A DNA stretch of 64,000 bases, taken from NCBI GenBank assembly GCA_039545355.1, contig BCJJ01000011.1, forward strand, positions 62,001 to 126,000, written 5' to 3'. Source of the DNA: Trichosporon coremiiforme. Its lineage: Eukaryota > Basidiomycota > Tremellomycetes > Trichosporonales > Trichosporonaceae. Of the stretch, positions 39,401-52,556 are shown piece by piece. The first letter of the stretch is position 1; each line of letters begins with the position of its first letter. The notes below the pieces were generated by a model. The model worked only from the letters and a program-made list of their open reading frames with translations. It made no database searches and was not told the origin of the DNA. The translations under genes were made by a program, and so were the position numbers.

Positions 39401-40863
39401 GACGTGCTCGCTCTCGCTGGCCGAGCTCTCGCCTCCGATCGTGTTGACGAAGCTTGGCGCGCCGATGCCGCTGAGCAGGCTGGCGCGGGAGGGGCTCTTA
39501 GGGCCATTGCCGAGGCCGAGGCTGCTTCCGAGGGAAGGACCGGGGGCGAACGGCGTCATGGGCGAAAGCCTAGCCGCCGCACGACGTGCACGTTCGCTCT
39601 CGTCCAGATGCGGGCGGAGGAGGGCCGCCTCGTCATCGTCGTCCTCCCCATAGCTGGCGGGGAGGGGGGCGGGGGCGGCCTCGCTCGCAACCTTCGAGAG
39701 CGTCTTGGCGCGACTCCGGCCAAAGGCCTTCCATCCTTTTCCCGTCTCGCTCGCCTGGCGGCGGCGGAGGAGCTTCTTCCCGGTCGTCAGGAGCTCCTTG
39801 CCGAGACTCTGCGCCGCGCTCGGTTCCGTCAGGCTGCGGACGGTGCGTTCAGACCGCTCGCTTGCGGCCGGCAGGTTCTCCTCGCTCGGACCGTCCAGGG
39901 GCGTCTTGGGGCCCGAGGCAATGATGGCGAACACATCCTCCTCGGGCACTGTCCCGCCCGCTGTCGGTTTCGGGCTCACGATGCCGGGCAGAGGAGGCAC
40001 GGGCGGCGTGCTTCGTCCGTCGGGCTCTTCGACGGTCTCCCGCAGCTTGAGCGCGAGTCCGTAGCTCCTCCCCGAGACGGAGGGGTGGAGGTGCTGGATG
40101 TCCGGGATCGCCCAGGAGTCCTCCATCGTGATGGCGTGTGAGAAGATGCACCGGCGACGCACGGGCTTGTCCCCCGGCTTGACTGGGGGCACGACGTTGA
40201 TGATCCGCAGCTCGCCGCCGTCCTTCCCTCCTGTTCCGCGGAGGGACAGGCCGATCCTGCCCTTCAGCCATCGGTTCGCGAGTCGTCGTTCCGGAGACGG
40301 ATCGTGCTTCACGTGCGCTTTCGAGATACCCCGGCCGTCTGATGTCAGTGGTCATGCTCGCCGTCGTGGTCCTCGTGTGTGTTGAACATGTTGTGAAGGA
40401 CGCCGAAAGCCGCGGTTGTCCTTTCGACGGAAATTGCGGAATGCCACGGCCCGAGGATCCGGCACCGAGCGACCGAGCACCCGGACCATGCTCCCGGGCC
40501 TCCTTCCTCCTTCCCTGTAACGATCTTCTGGCGCCCGGGGGCGATCCCCAACTAGCCTATCGAACGGCGCCGGTGCCTCCGAAGCAACAACTCACTGCCA
40601 GATTTCCTCTTCTCGCTGACAAAGCTGGGCGCGGTGGGCGTGATCGGGCTCGGTTTCGGCGACGGGCGCGGCGACCGGCCCAGTGTCGGTTGCCGGGCTA
40701 GGCCGCCTGAGGAGCTGCTCCCGTTCGAGGCGGCGAGCTGCGTCGTGCTCTGCGCGCCAAGAGCGCCCACGGGCACCTCGCGCAGGAAGGTGCCATGGTT
40801 CAAGCTGTTCTTTGCGATGTAATACTCGACCGGCGACTCGAAGGACCACGCCGGCGTCGTCAT
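36421..40863 (-). CDS. Ras GTPase-activating protein with PH, C2 and RasGAP domains
   Basis: Exons 40863-40596, 40338-38687 and 38565-36421 give 1354 residues. The layout resembles SynGAP-type RasGAPs: a split PH domain (about 60-130 and, after a long Ser/Pro-rich insert, FIAFASAQERDEWFTILRSL near 415-432), a C2 domain (about 450-620, with RLKINVLDVSEV, RVELVLDERLLIARTAW and LFGQVDLPL), and RasGAP (about 670-905) with SSFVFLRLIGPALMSPHLFGL, the FLRxxxPA signature. The last 400 residues are Pro/Ser-rich. It should switch off Ras, which in basidiomycete yeasts governs mating, growth and morphology. Introns are 257 and 121 nt; both keep frame. The acceptor of the second, CCTACAG, is the first AG after a CTGAC 60 bases upstream. 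Confidence 0.9.
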
Positions 40864-41372
40864 CGCCGGACTTCCGTTGGGGTCGTGGGTCTGGGCGTTG
40901 GCTGATTAGGGCGTGATGTCGTTAGGGGACGTGAGGTTGGCGTGAAGGAGAGGTGTCGTGAGAGTCGGCGTAAGGAAAGGACGCGAGTAGGTTAGGTAGT
41001 TGGTAGTCCTTTTGTCGATATGATGGGGTGAGGTGAGGTGAGTGATCGTCCTTGAGTGATGGGCGTGAAAGATCTTGTAGACTTGTCAATGTCGAGAAAG
41101 TTGATGAGAGGTGTGCCTCAACTGTGCGATGCGCGAATGACCGTCGGTGCGAGGCGAGAGATGTGAGACGTGAGACGTGCGAGACAGTGAGGGGGGAGCG
41201 ATGGGGGGACGGAAAAGAGGAACGCTGGACGGCTGGGAGCACGCTCTCGAGCCTCGAGTAGGAGGGAGTTCAGGTAATGGCAAGGTCGTCAGGTCGTCGT
41301 TGGTCAGGAGCAAGTAGTCGTCAGGATGGGATGGCCAGGTCGCAGGAGGCCGTCAGGCGTAGACAGGTATGA

Positions 41373-41440
41373 GGGAGGGGTGTTGAGGGAGGGGGTGAGG
41401 GAGGGGGGTGAGGGTTGTTGAGGAGGGGGGTATGGAGGGA
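41373..41440 (+). repeat. G-run cluster, possible G-quadruplex
   Basis: More than four runs of three to six G within about 65 bases, upstream of the RasGAP gene. Such sequence can fold into a quadruplex on the plus strand, or simply be the complement of a CT-rich promoter tract. Confidence 0.45.
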
Positions 41441-41481
41441 TGTGGCCATGTTCTGATGCATCGGTCGGGCAGAGGAGTCGT

Positions 41482-41505
41482 CGCACGCACGCACGCACGC
41501 ACGCA
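41482..41505 (+). repeat. CGCA tetranucleotide microsatellite, 6 copies
   Basis: Six perfect copies of CGCA in the gene-poor stretch. Confidence 0.9.
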
Positions 41506-44500
41506 TCGCAAGCTCTGTGGTCTGTCGCAAAAGTCCAGGACGACGAGAGAGGAGAGCAGAGTTTCCTGGATCCTGGAGATGGGTCCTGGGCAGTGGTCGA
41601 TGGGACCCTGAGATGGACGACGACAATGCTGAAACCGGGCGGCGTGCGAGCGTCTGCGAGCTTTGGGTCACCTGGGTGGAGGATGCTTCAGTGCCCGACG
41701 AGTGAGTGTCGTCGCTTGGAAGTCTTGAAAGGGTGTTGATGGGCTCGTGCGGGGGTCGACCCTGTAGGGCATGGCTGAGGGTGGACAGGGAACGGTCGTT
41801 GGGACATTGCAACACCCACACTGGTCTCTAGTGGTTTCTGCTGGCCGCTGACGAGAGAGAAAAGTGCAAAGGAACGCCAGAAGACGAGGCAAAGAGTGCA
41901 AAAGGCACAGGCACGCTCAGTTTCTGCCAGCTTAGGCCAGGGTGGGGCCATGGACCAGGTGGGGTCGATCGCAGTAGCGCAAAGCCGAAAACTTCTCTCC
42001 TCGTGCCGTTCCAATCATACTCGTTCTAAGCGCTTGCAGCAAAGGAAGGCCCCCAAGGCCCCCCAAGGTTACCGGCCGGGCGTGCCGAACTGCTGCTGTC
42101 GCGCGGGCCATAGCCTTTAAAGCAAGGTATGGAAACAGTCCTGCGACAAATGTACAGTCACCTTTACCCTTCTCAGCGTCGCACTCTAAAAACGTCGAGA
42201 GCTAGGCGCGAGAGATGCCCGCTTCTGTTTTTGGACCTGGAAACATGAGCGGGCATCGCATCACCCGGCATCGGGCAGCGGTTCGAGCTCTGATACAGTT
42301 GCAACCGGTGCACGGTGGCCGAATTCAGAGTTTCAGTCCCAGATTCAAAACCAGATTCATGTTGAGCTATGGGCCCGGTCTATTCATATTCGATGGGTAA
42401 TCAGTTGGCGAGGAAACAGGATGGGGGAGGGGGAGGAGAGCGACGCAGCTACCCAACATGCAGGAGGTTGAGCACGGAGCAAGTACGGGCCACCTGTCCG
42501 GTACCGGCGCACCGGGCCACCGGATGATGCGAGAGGGGTGCAGGATGCAGGAGGGGTACGCACGGAGCAACACAGAGACCAACCACGGCCGTAGGCATGG
42601 GCAGGGCGGCGCCACTCGGTTGATCGCCCTGGCCATACTGGCCTGCTGGCCGCCGGTGTCAGTGGTCCGAGAGGGGCAAGAAGCCGGAGGCGCTGCAGCC
42701 CTCGCTTCAGCCTCGCTGCAGCCTCGCGCAGCCCAGTGGATGCTCGACGACGACTGGCCGGCGCCATCCGTGCCCGAGCGCCGGAGGCGTTGGGGGGCGC
42801 CGGGGGCGTCGCTGCGTTTGCCTCCTGAACGCACCTGAACGCAGGTGCCGCCGAACAGACGCCCAAACTGACGCCCAGCCGTTGCCCAACTGACGGGGTG
42901 GTGGTCCGTGTTACCTCCCGTGGCTCCCACTTGTCGCGGCGCCCATCGCCGGAGCATGTCTGACAACAGACGAGACAGGTCCCGGGCATCCGGGCAGTCT
43001 CAGATGCCCGTAGGCCGTAGGTCACGGGCTGTACCACTGGGCCACGGCATGCACTGCAAGTCTCCAACTGGACCTGCAGAACGAAAAGGCTCAGGGCGCT
43101 CCACAACCACCTCAGGGCGGCAAGAGCTCAGCGTTCGCTTCATTTCATCGTCTCTTTCATCAAACAGCAATCCCACGACGCGCGTAACGAATGTACGTTG
43201 AGGGTGTACGCAAGAAGGCCACAAGGGAAAATGAGTAATGAAAGCCTTTCAAGCCAGTTACGCCCGTTGTTCTCTCGCATTTCACAGAAGGAAACGTGAC
43301 CACATATTAACGGCAGGGTCCTGTCCGGCCGCTTCGGCATCGAATATTAAACTCTGCTAGCTTCAATGTATCCATGTGTTCTCTCGTCGAATTGCTGGGC
43401 ATGCTGGGCTTACGACGGGGTCTGGACATTTCGGTGGAATGCCCACCTGTGCTTTAGGTGATGCATAGACCCACGCAACTCCAGGGACCCTACGTCGCGT
43501 GTCCTTCGAGTTCTGCGAGCCATGCAGCGCAGAAGAGACAGATGACCGGACAAGCCGTGATGTCTCGTCAGGTGCGATCGGGTGGCCCTTGGGCCCACTG
43601 CGCACGAACCGTCCGAGGAGTGGGTCATGAGCCATGCCTAGGTGACCATGGCGGTCCGTGCAAGTGGCGCCCCGTGGACGCTCGGATTCGCCAGGGAGCT
43701 GGAGCTGGGTCCGTGGCATGCCTCCTTGCCTACTGCTAGGTACTCCTTCCACTCTCGCCATGCTCGCCATGGCACAGAAAACCACCGCGGCCACGCCCCG
43801 AGCCCCCGTTGCCCAAGTGGCCCAGAAGAAAGGATACGGCAGGAAAAGGACCGACACACTGATCGCTCTTGCTGAACCCACGTCCTCCTGATAGGTGCAG
43901 GTATTCGGCCCGGTCGTTGAGGCGTTCAAGGCGTTCCAAGGGCCATGGCTCCGGGTCCCGTGTACGCTACCTCGCACAGTATTATTGACCACGGCAATGC
44001 CGCGCTGTGCATGTTCCTCTGGTCCTCCCTCCTTCTCATCTCCCTCTCATTCTTTTCCTCTCATCATCTCGCTAGAGGCAAAGGTGGGCTGACGAGAAAA
44101 CCGAAATCTCCGCGGACAATGACAGACCAGCAGGGACGGAGTAGTTCTGGGGAATGTCGGCGCGATAACCTGGCGCACTGGCACTGGCGACGCACTGGTA
44201 CTCTGCCAGGCCAGTGTTGAAGGGGAAGATGGGAGGCTGGTGACAGGGGAAGCCGAGGAAGGGCATAGATGCGACAGTTTCGGCTGGAGGACACTGACCC
44301 AGACCCAGTCCTTTTGCTGAGCAAGCAAGATCTGTATGCCGACGGACGAGATCAGCGTCGCTGATGCCCGAAGAGCGATGGGTGGGCACGGGGGGAGCGC
44401 AGAAGTGTATTAATAACGAACGCACTGGGGCACTGTTGCTTGGCGTCTGGGAGTATGGGGTCCTCATCTCCTGTGAGAGGCGGCTAGCTCCGCGACCTTT

Positions 44501-46014
44501 ACTTAGTGTAAGTTGTGGTGAGGACGGTGGGGAGGACAGGAGTTCCTGCAGAAGCGAGGAGGCGCCCAAGTCAGTCACGAGCGGTGCTCCGCGCATATGC
44601 AGCGAGACAAATGGTGACAAGGCGAGGCGCGCGAGGCGCGCCAGGCGAGAGAAGGAATGTGGCTCAAGAGTCAGTCACGTTTCTCGGCGGTGCTCCGCGG
44701 CATGGCATGGTCCGGTGTGGACATAAAGTCGAGCCCCATGTATGTATACTGCCTGGAGGGGGATGAACTTCGGAGCTAAGGATGATCACGATGAGTGTCC
44801 AGTGCTGCCGATGCCGCAGCTGCAACCGGTGCCGGAAGACATGTGCGGAGTGCCGACGAGGGTGCGGTGCCTGGCTTGCAGATGCATGACGGCCGACGTC
44901 GGCGAGAAGTCTTCTTTAGATTGATCGGTCGGGCACCCGCCGTTATCCGCCGGTAACGGATGGAACACGAGTCGAAAGATGGGGAGTTCGGACCGAGAAA
45001 GCGTATTGCCGGGGACTTTGCTCGGCGAGCTCGGCACTTTGGAATTCCACCGAGACTGCCCTCTCCTTTGATTTCGCTACGTTACCGCAACTTGCCGCTG
45101 CTTCGTGCGGTACTTGCATGCTTGGCCAGACCATGGACTTCATGGCGGACACGTGCCAGACTTCCTTGCGGAACGGTTGCCACGCCGGTCCTGATGGAGG
45201 GCCGAGGGATGGGTCGGGTAAGCCCATCCTGCAGCAGGTGCGAGGAGGTTCGGAATGATATGAGTGATTAGGTGATCACTCACCAGCAACTAGTGGACGC
45301 CTCGGCCCCGGTCCCGGCGACATCCGCTGGTTTCTGATGACCGACTCGTCCCAGCGGACTGAGGGGTCCGCTTGCTATCGTGTTGGGACTGCCGCACAGA
45401 AGCTGGTATCTGCTCACATGATGCATGCACTCGGACCCTTGTGTCTGAGCATCAAACACCGATGGACCTATGCACGGTGAGCTGTGGATTTGGTCACCGC
45501 TGTGGACTGCTGTGGTAATGCATCTGTGCAGTGTTGTTCAAGTGTGTGCGCGCACTGTGAGGATCGGCTGTGGGCGGTGAGGAGTGTGAGCTAAGCGGAT
45601 AAGCGGGGGAAGCATGACAAACGCAGGGAGTGATTACAAAGGCCGCTAATCACAGGGCGGACACGGCGGACTCGGCGACTTGGGATGGATTAGAAACTAT
45701 TTGTAATCAGGAGGGCTAGGCATTGCGAGAGACGCTAGAAGATGTCGCGGGGCTGGGCCAAAAGCTGGGCTGACGTCTGCCGACTGCCAATGACATTATC
45801 ACTTTCCCACCATCATCACTTGCGTCCCAGCAACTCACCCACCATCGGCCGACACCCGACAACAGTGACACCATCGAGCTAGCCATCTTGCCATCGCTCC
45901 TCCTCTGCTCACTATATACGAGCTCGGCATCGCTGTCAGACCGACTTTCCTCGCACCGATCGATTGATTGCATCCAAAAGTCGCGCCGCACCCAATCCTC
46001 GGTTATCTACCCAG

Positions 46015-46268
46015 GTACGTCACTCGCCCATATGTCCAGCACATTTTCCAGCCTCTCACCCTGGACTCCCATTCGACCGTTCCGCTGCCCGCCGCGTTGC
46101 CGCTTCCAACGGCGTCATACCCCCGCTTGCCTACCGTGCTACCGTGCTACCGTGCTGCCGTGCTTGCTAGCCTGCTACCGACTGCCCAGCCCTGCATCTA
46201 CCATCCTCCATTCCAACCACCCAACCCCCTCCTCTTGTCACTCCATCTACTCACACTAATCAGTAGCA
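46015..46268 (+). other. Probable 5'-UTR intron of the G6PDH gene
   Basis: Donor CAG|GTACGT at 46015 and a branch-like CACTAAT followed by CAG at 46261-46263 (or GCAG ending 46268), 13-19 bases before the ATG at 46282. The leader is CT-rich. This is inference from splice signals only. Confidence 0.4.
46132..46163 (+). repeat. 8-bp tandem repeat TACCGTGC, 4 copies
   Basis: Three perfect copies and one with a single change, inside the probable 5'-UTR intron of G6PDH. Confidence 0.85.
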
Positions 46269-46281
46269 GTAGACACACACC

Positions 46282-47902
46282 ATGTCATCGCCCCCCAGAG
46301 ACTCTGAGCGCCTCCGCCGCAAGCGCGGCTCCATCCCCTCCATGGAGGCCCTCGGCGACGACTCCCTCAAGGACCAGTCCCTCACCATTGTCGTCGTCGG
46401 TGCCTCTGGTGACCTCGCCTCCAAGAAGACCTTCCCCGCCCTCTTCGGTCTCTTCCGCCGCGACCTCCTCCCCAAGGACGTCAACATCGTCGGATACGCC
46501 CGTACCGACATGGACGACGAAAAGTTCCACAAGAAGGCCATGGCGCACATCGACACTAAGAAGTACCCCAAGGAGGCTGAGAAGTTCACCAAGATTCTTT
46601 CCTACATCCACGGCCCCTACGACAAGGACGAGGGCTACCAGAAGCTCGAGGCCCACATTGAGGACATTGAGAACAAGCGCCCCGACAACGAGCCCCGCAA
46701 CCGTCTCTTCTACCTCGCCGTCCCTCCCACCGTCTTCGCGGATGCCGCCGCTGGCCTGAAGCGCAACTGCTACTCGAGGAAGGGAAGGAACCGCATCATT
46801 ATCGAGAAGCCCTTCGGAAAGGACCTTGAGAGCTGTCGCGAGCTCCTCTCGTCCCTCAAGGGAGAGTGGTCCGAGGACGAGACGTACCGTATCGACCACT
46901 ACCTCGGTAAGGAGATGGTCAAGAACCTGCTCGTGCTCCGCTTCGGTAACATCGTCCTCGACGCTACCCTCAACAAGAACAACGTCTCCAACGTTCAAAT
47001 CACCTTCAAGGAGGCGTTTGGAACTGAGGGCCGTGGTGGCTACTTTGACGAGTTCGGTATCATCCGTGACGTCTGCCAGAACCGTGAGTAACCTCATTCT
47101 GCACGGATCTTCAGCAAGTGACTGACCCCGACCAGACCTGCTCCAGACTCTCTCGGTCCTGGCTATGGAGCGTCCCGTGTCCTTCGCCGCTGAGGACATC
47201 CGTGACGAGAAGGTCAAGGTTCTCCGCTGCATCCCGCCCATCAAGGCCGAGGACTGCCTGCTCGGCCAGTACGTCGCTGCCGACGGCAAGCCCGGCTACA
47301 AGGACGACGACACTGTCCCCGACGACTCGAACACCCCCACCTACGCCGGTCTCGCGCTCTTCATCAACAACCCCCGTTGGGAGGGTGTCCCCTTCATCAT
47401 GAAGGCGGGCAAGGCGCTGAACGAGTCCAAGGTCGAGATCCGTGTGCAGTTCAAGGACGTGACGAGCGGTATTTTCACGGACATTGCGCGCAACGAGCTC
47501 GTCATGCGCATCCAGCCCGACGAGGTCATCTACATGAAGCTCAACTCGAAGCTTCCCGGATTCGAGACCAAGGCGATTCCCGTCGAGCTCAACCTGACGT
47601 ACAAGGACCGCTTCACGGACGTCGACATTCCCTCGGCGTACGAGGCGCTGATCCACGACGCGATCAAGGGCGACCGCTCCAACTTCGTCCGTGACGACGA
47701 GCTCGACGTCGCCTGGAAGATCTTTACCCCGCTCCTGCACTGGATCGACGGCAAGGGCCCCGGCCCCAAGCCCCAGCCCGAGGCGTACCCCTACGGCGCG
47801 CGCGGACCTAAGGATTCCGCCGCGTTTTCGGCCAAGTATGGCTACAAGCGCCCCGACGACGACTACACCTGGCCGACCACGAGCGTGCAGGCCAACCTGT
47901 AA
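46282..47902 (+). CDS. ZWF1: Glucose-6-phosphate 1-dehydrogenase
   Basis: Exons 46282-47083 and 47136-47902 give 522 residues. The enzyme oxidises glucose-6-phosphate with NADP, the first committed step of the oxidative pentose phosphate pathway and a main NADPH source. The coenzyme site is VVVGASGDLASKKTFPALF near residue 37, the substrate and catalytic site is YRIDHYLGKEMVKN, and EKPFGKDLESC is the usual conserved Lys region. The 52-nt intron joins RDVCQN to HLLQTLSVLAMERP, an uninterrupted family block. Length is normal. A probable intron lies in the leader. The next pathway enzyme, 6-phosphogluconolactonase, is at 32013-32901. Confidence 0.97.
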
Positions 47903-49635
47903 GCCAGCCTCTGGGCGGACCTCTAGACGCACGAGTAGTGAGAAGCAGTAGTCGTTCTCTTCGGCGGGACACTGCCGGAGGTGTAAACAAAATGGAAACG
48001 GATATGTATCTGGTGTAAGCGTAGAGCGTTTTGCGTGATAAGAGTGCTCAGGCGTGATCAGCAGACCAGTAGGGAGGACGACGAATGATGAGGTCAGTAG
48101 CATCCACCTTGTCCTCTACCGTACTTTATGATATCAGTTCAAAGCAGTAGTGGCACGCCAGCGGTCAGCTCTGGCAGTGGGCTACCTGTGGGTCCCCGCC
48201 CATCAGAGGGCTATGATCGAGGGGCGTAATGTACGTGACAAGGCTGGGTACGGTACAGTCGTACATGACTATAGACGAGGTCGCGTGGATTGCGCAGGTC
48301 TACCAGTTGTTCACCCGATGGATCCAGAGGCACAGCACAGCCAGTGTAGGTGAGACAGGTCCACTGCGAACTGTGAAGGCTGGCAATGTGTGCAGGTCAG
48401 AGCGGGCCATGCAGAGTGTGGGGGAGGGCTGGGGAGGGCAGTGGAGGACTGGGGAAGGGTAGAGGAGGGCTTGTGCGCAGCGTAGAAGCGCGAGTATGCA
48501 AGCGTGGACTTGAGAACGAACAGAAGGTGAACCAAGGTGAACCGGACGAGTGAGGCGGTGAGACCTTTGGATATAGCGATGATGGCGGCGCCGAAAGACG
48601 CCTGATAGCGGTGTAGTTCATTGCTCCGTAAATAGGTCTCCTGCCTCGAGAGCTCCAAGGTCGATCGGCGTGCACCGCCCACAGTCCGTCCTCTGCACCG
48701 GAGTATGCGTCTATTGTTGTTCCAAGGACATTCGCTCCCCGCCACCGCAGAGTGCCGTTAGAGGTGCCGGAACTGGGACGATGGCATTCGGACGGGCTCG
48801 GACGGGAGTCATGTGGAGGATGTGTCCGCATAATCCTTCACGCTCTCCGCACTCTCCGCCGGATCCGCTGGGGACATTGGTGCCAGGTGACTTGGCAGTG
48901 TTGGCAGCATGAAACGTTTCATGGCACCTAGGGGGGGTCGCGAAAGCTTATCCTCTCCAGGAGGTATGTCCCACTGATTCCATGTCCCCAACTGCCATTG
49001 CCATAACGGCAGCACGGGGTGTCGACGCGTCCGTACCAATCACTCATCCCATGGCACAGGCAAGAGTCAGACGCGCACTCCAGCACTCCGGCACTCCGGC
49101 ACGCTGGCACATTGGGTATCTATGAGGCGGCTGTCGTGCGTGTCGAGCTACCATGGTAGATGCCAGATGCAGGACGCGCCCCCTGCAATGCAAACTGTTT
49201 GCTCCACAGTGGGCCTTGAGAACAAGCGAAGCAAAAGGGTTTCTTGGGAATATTTGCATGCATAGCAAGCTCGAGATCCGGGCGGAAATGGTGGGTCGAT
49301 TATACGATGCAAGGAGAGGAGCGTTGGAGGCAAAGATTTGGCACCGCCTAGGCCCAGTGCCCGCAGGAGGAAGGGGGACTCCAGCGCCGGGCCCTGATGA
49401 CCGGTGCTTCATTCCACCTCACCACCTCTTCACCATTCCTTGCATCGACGACCACTCATCCCCTCACAAGTGAAGTGCAACTGGACACTCGACCCCCTCT
49501 CTCCCACCAACTCTTCATCCCATACCCCATACCCCCCTACTCATTACCCAAACGGACACTTTACTTGCATCACACCTCATCCCTTCTCTTTTCCCTCGCC
49601 CTTCCTCCCCGCCGCCCACTCGACGCACACCGACC
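47903..49635. other. Intergenic, long leader/promoter of the YTH gene
   Basis: About 1.7 kb without a supportable gene. The last 230 bases are strongly CT-rich, like the leaders of other highly expressed or regulated genes here. Confidence 0.4.
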
Positions 49636-52556
49636 ATGTCATCCGCGCCGATCCGGCAACCGCGCGGCCCGCCGTCGTCCTCCCTCCCTGCTGGCCCACC
49701 TCAGGCCGACGCTGAGGCCCTCCTCCGCCGCAACAAGACGGTCGCGACCTCGAAGCACCAGGAGCGCTTCCAGCCCCCGACCGCCAGCGTCGCCCGCACT
49801 GGCTCCCTCAGCGGTCCCCACAGGAGCTCCGGCTTCAACACCGGCGGCGCCTTCACCTCCATGTCGCCTGGCCCCTCGCCTAGTCTGTCGAGCAGCCTCT
49901 CGTCCTCATCGGGCATGGGCGTCGGCAGCATCGGTAGTGGTATGGGCTCCGGCATGGGCGGCATGGGGATGGGCGGCATGGGCATGAACGCCGCCGCGAC
50001 CGGGATGAACATGGGCATGGATGGTCTCGTGCGCCGCGGCAGCGAGCGATATCGCGCTGCCGCTGCGCCGAGCCAGGAAGAGACCCTCGTCGAGGCAGAC
50101 GAGGGCCAGCCCGACCGCAGCGGAACATGGGCCAAGAGCGGCGGCCTGACCAGGCAGAGCTCTCTCCCGAGCAGACGATGTGAGTGCATTCTCTCTTCAC
50201 CTTTCACCTTGGCTCTTAACGAGCATTAACGCCGCCACTGGACTTGCATCGCCGACGGGACACTTCCACGCCGACTGGGACACTGCTAAGCGGTGTTCTA
50301 GCCGCCAGGGAGCTTTGCGCCGTGCATACACCCAAAGCTGCAGGGCTGAAGCGAAGGTGGCTTGGCACACGCCTGAGTGGCGAAGGCGCCCGCTGGCCTG
50401 CACGCCGGGTACACTGGCACACACCGCGGTCGCGCTGGTGGCAAACGTCCCAGTGTCGTCTGCTGGGTGGCAACGCGACGCTTCTGTCGCAGACATGCAC
50501 AGGTTCTTCGCGTTCTGTCGTTCTCCCGATTGTCGTCAACGCGTGCTGACATTCGATCTTCCTGCCCGACTGGCTCTGTTCGTCACCCTTCTGCTCACCT
50601 GCTGCGCTTACCGCCTCGCTCGCATGCTCGCCCTTACGCTACGTGTGAAACATTGGCCGACCCGTCTCCCATCGACTACTGACATCTCTATTGCTGACCT
50701 GACCCAACCCGCGCCGATCATTCACGCCCGCAGTATCCATTAACCCTGGCCTATTCTCGCAGGCGGGAGACAAGCAGAACAACCTCCCTCCCCCGCCCCC
50801 GCGACCTCCCCGCCGAGTGTACAATGACAGCAAGGGCAGCGGCTCCCAGAATGACCAGCAGCGAGGCTCGCACGCCCCCTCGCATTCCATGTCGTCCCTC
50901 AGCGTTGTCGTGCCGCAGAATCAGTATGACGGAAGCAGCATCTCGCCCGTCCTGTCGACGCCTGGTTCCGCCGGACACGGAAACTACACCGTGAGCGCCC
51001 AGCCGCAGAGCCAGAGCGGCGGTGTCTCGCGCACCCAGAGTCTCCGCATGCAGGCTACCGCGACGTCACCGATCGACTACAACAGCAACCTGGGCCGCAG
51101 CGCCTCCATGCGCACGCCAGGCGAGATGATCTACTCGCGCATGAGCCCGCCTCCGCCACCGCACCCGTTCAGCCTTGCTACGCCTCCGCGCGGACACCAG
51201 TCCAACCTTCCTGGCATGTACGGCGACGAGGACAGCGAGGAGCAGCGCCAGTCGGACCTACGCCGGCACCAGAGCATGACGGAGTACGGATCGAGCTCGC
51301 GCGTCCAGCAGCGTCTCGAGCGCTCGCAGGCGCTGTTGTCGCTCGAGCAGCGCGAGGACCTCCGCCGTCATATGGGCACGTCGCCTGCCGCCGACTCCAA
51401 GTCCGGCACCCGTAGGCACTCGCGCCACCCGAGCGAGATGGGCGGAGACGACACGCCCGGTCTCGGGCGAAGTGTGTGGACGCCGGGAGCGACTGGCGAA
51501 CAGTGGCCGAGTGCTGGAACAGCGGGCGCGCAGCAGCTGCAGGACGCCCTCGATGCTTTGTCGCTTCGAGACCCCCAGCCGCACGACGAGCCGTCCTGGG
51601 TTACGAACTTAGTCGGCATGCCTGGACAGCCCTCGCCTCAGCCGACGGGCGGGCGCCAGCTGTGGGACGACCGATCGTACGCCGCGGCCTATGGTGGTCT
51701 CGCCGCGCAGAACATGCAGCCGCCCCTGTCGCTCTACCAGCAGCAGCAGGCGTACGGGCAGCAGCTCAAGCTCGGCGTCCCCGGCGCTGGCGGCATCCCG
51801 CAGATGCCGGTCTTGCCGATGCAGTACAACTACCTACCGTACGCGCAGTACCAGCAGCCCCCTGCTCCCCAGCTCAGCGAGCAGGACCTGGACGTGATCG
51901 AGCTCGCGCGCAGCAAGGGCCTGAATCCCGCAACCTTTGACTGCCACCCGCCGTACGCCCGCTTCTTCGTGATCAAGAGCTACACGGAGGACGACGTGCA
52001 GAAGTCTCTGAAGCACGAGATCTGGTCTTCAACCGTGCTGGGCAATAAGAGGCTCGACGCGGCGTACCGCGAGTCGCACGAGCGCGGGCCGATTTACCTC
52101 TTCTTCAGTGTGAACGGATCCCGACACTTCTGCGGTGTGGCCGAGATGATCTCGCCCGTGGACGAAACGGCGACCTCCAACGTCTGGGCCCAGGACAAGT
52201 GGAAGGGACTCTTCAACGTGCGCTGGCGCATGGTGCGCGACGTGCCGACGAGTGCGCTGCGCCACCTCCGGCTCACGAACACGCAGGACCAGAAACCGAT
52301 CACGCAGTCCCGCGACTCGACGGAACTGCCCTACGACGTCGGCTGCGCTGTGCTGCAGATCTTCCTCGACCACCAGCACAAGAGCAAGACCTCGCTGCTG
52401 CAGGACTTTGCGTACTATGAGCGTCTGAGCCAGACGCGCGACGGAACGCCCGGAGCCGCCTCGCCCGCCCACACCGCCCCGCACACGCCCCACCAGCACG
52501 CTCACGTTGGGATGCACCCGACCCCGCCGCCGTTTGCGCACGGAGGGAGGATCTAA
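49636..52556 (+). CDS. YTH-domain protein, m6A RNA reader
   Basis: Exons 49636-50179 and 50734-52556 give 788 residues. Residues about 590-728 form a YTH domain: ARFFVIKSYTEDDVQKSLKH, EIWSSTVLGNKRLDAAY, GPIYLFFSVNGSRHFCGVAEM, WKGLFNVRWRMVRDVPT and QKPITQSRDSTELP. The cage aromatics Trp in EIWSS and Trp of the following segment are present, so N6-methyladenosine binding is likely. The rest is disordered: Ser/Pro-rich, a Gly-Met-rich run (GMGGMGMGGMGM) near 105-120, and Gln-rich stretches, as in YTHDF proteins that control mRNA decay. The 554-nt intron has GTGAGT and an acceptor CGCAG at 50733; a later CAG at 50762 would break the frame. Confidence 0.88.

Larger units (their letters stand above)
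40864..46281. other. Gene-poor 5.4-kb stretch between RasGAP and G6PDH
   Basis: No open frame here shows domain-like or codon-biased protein. The RasGAP side (41000-41450) is strongly purine-rich on the plus strand, that is CT-rich on the RasGAP sense strand, as in fungal promoters and leaders. It holds a G-run cluster (41373-41440) and a CGCA microsatellite (41482-41505). The G6PDH side ends in a probable 5'-UTR intron. A long non-coding RNA, very long leaders, or regulatory DNA are all possible. Confidence 0.5.

Noticed and set aside
41321..45227. Several open frames of 90-240 codons in the gene-poor stretch
   Set aside because: Their translations are low-complexity or random-looking, overlap on both strands, and show no splice-supported continuity.
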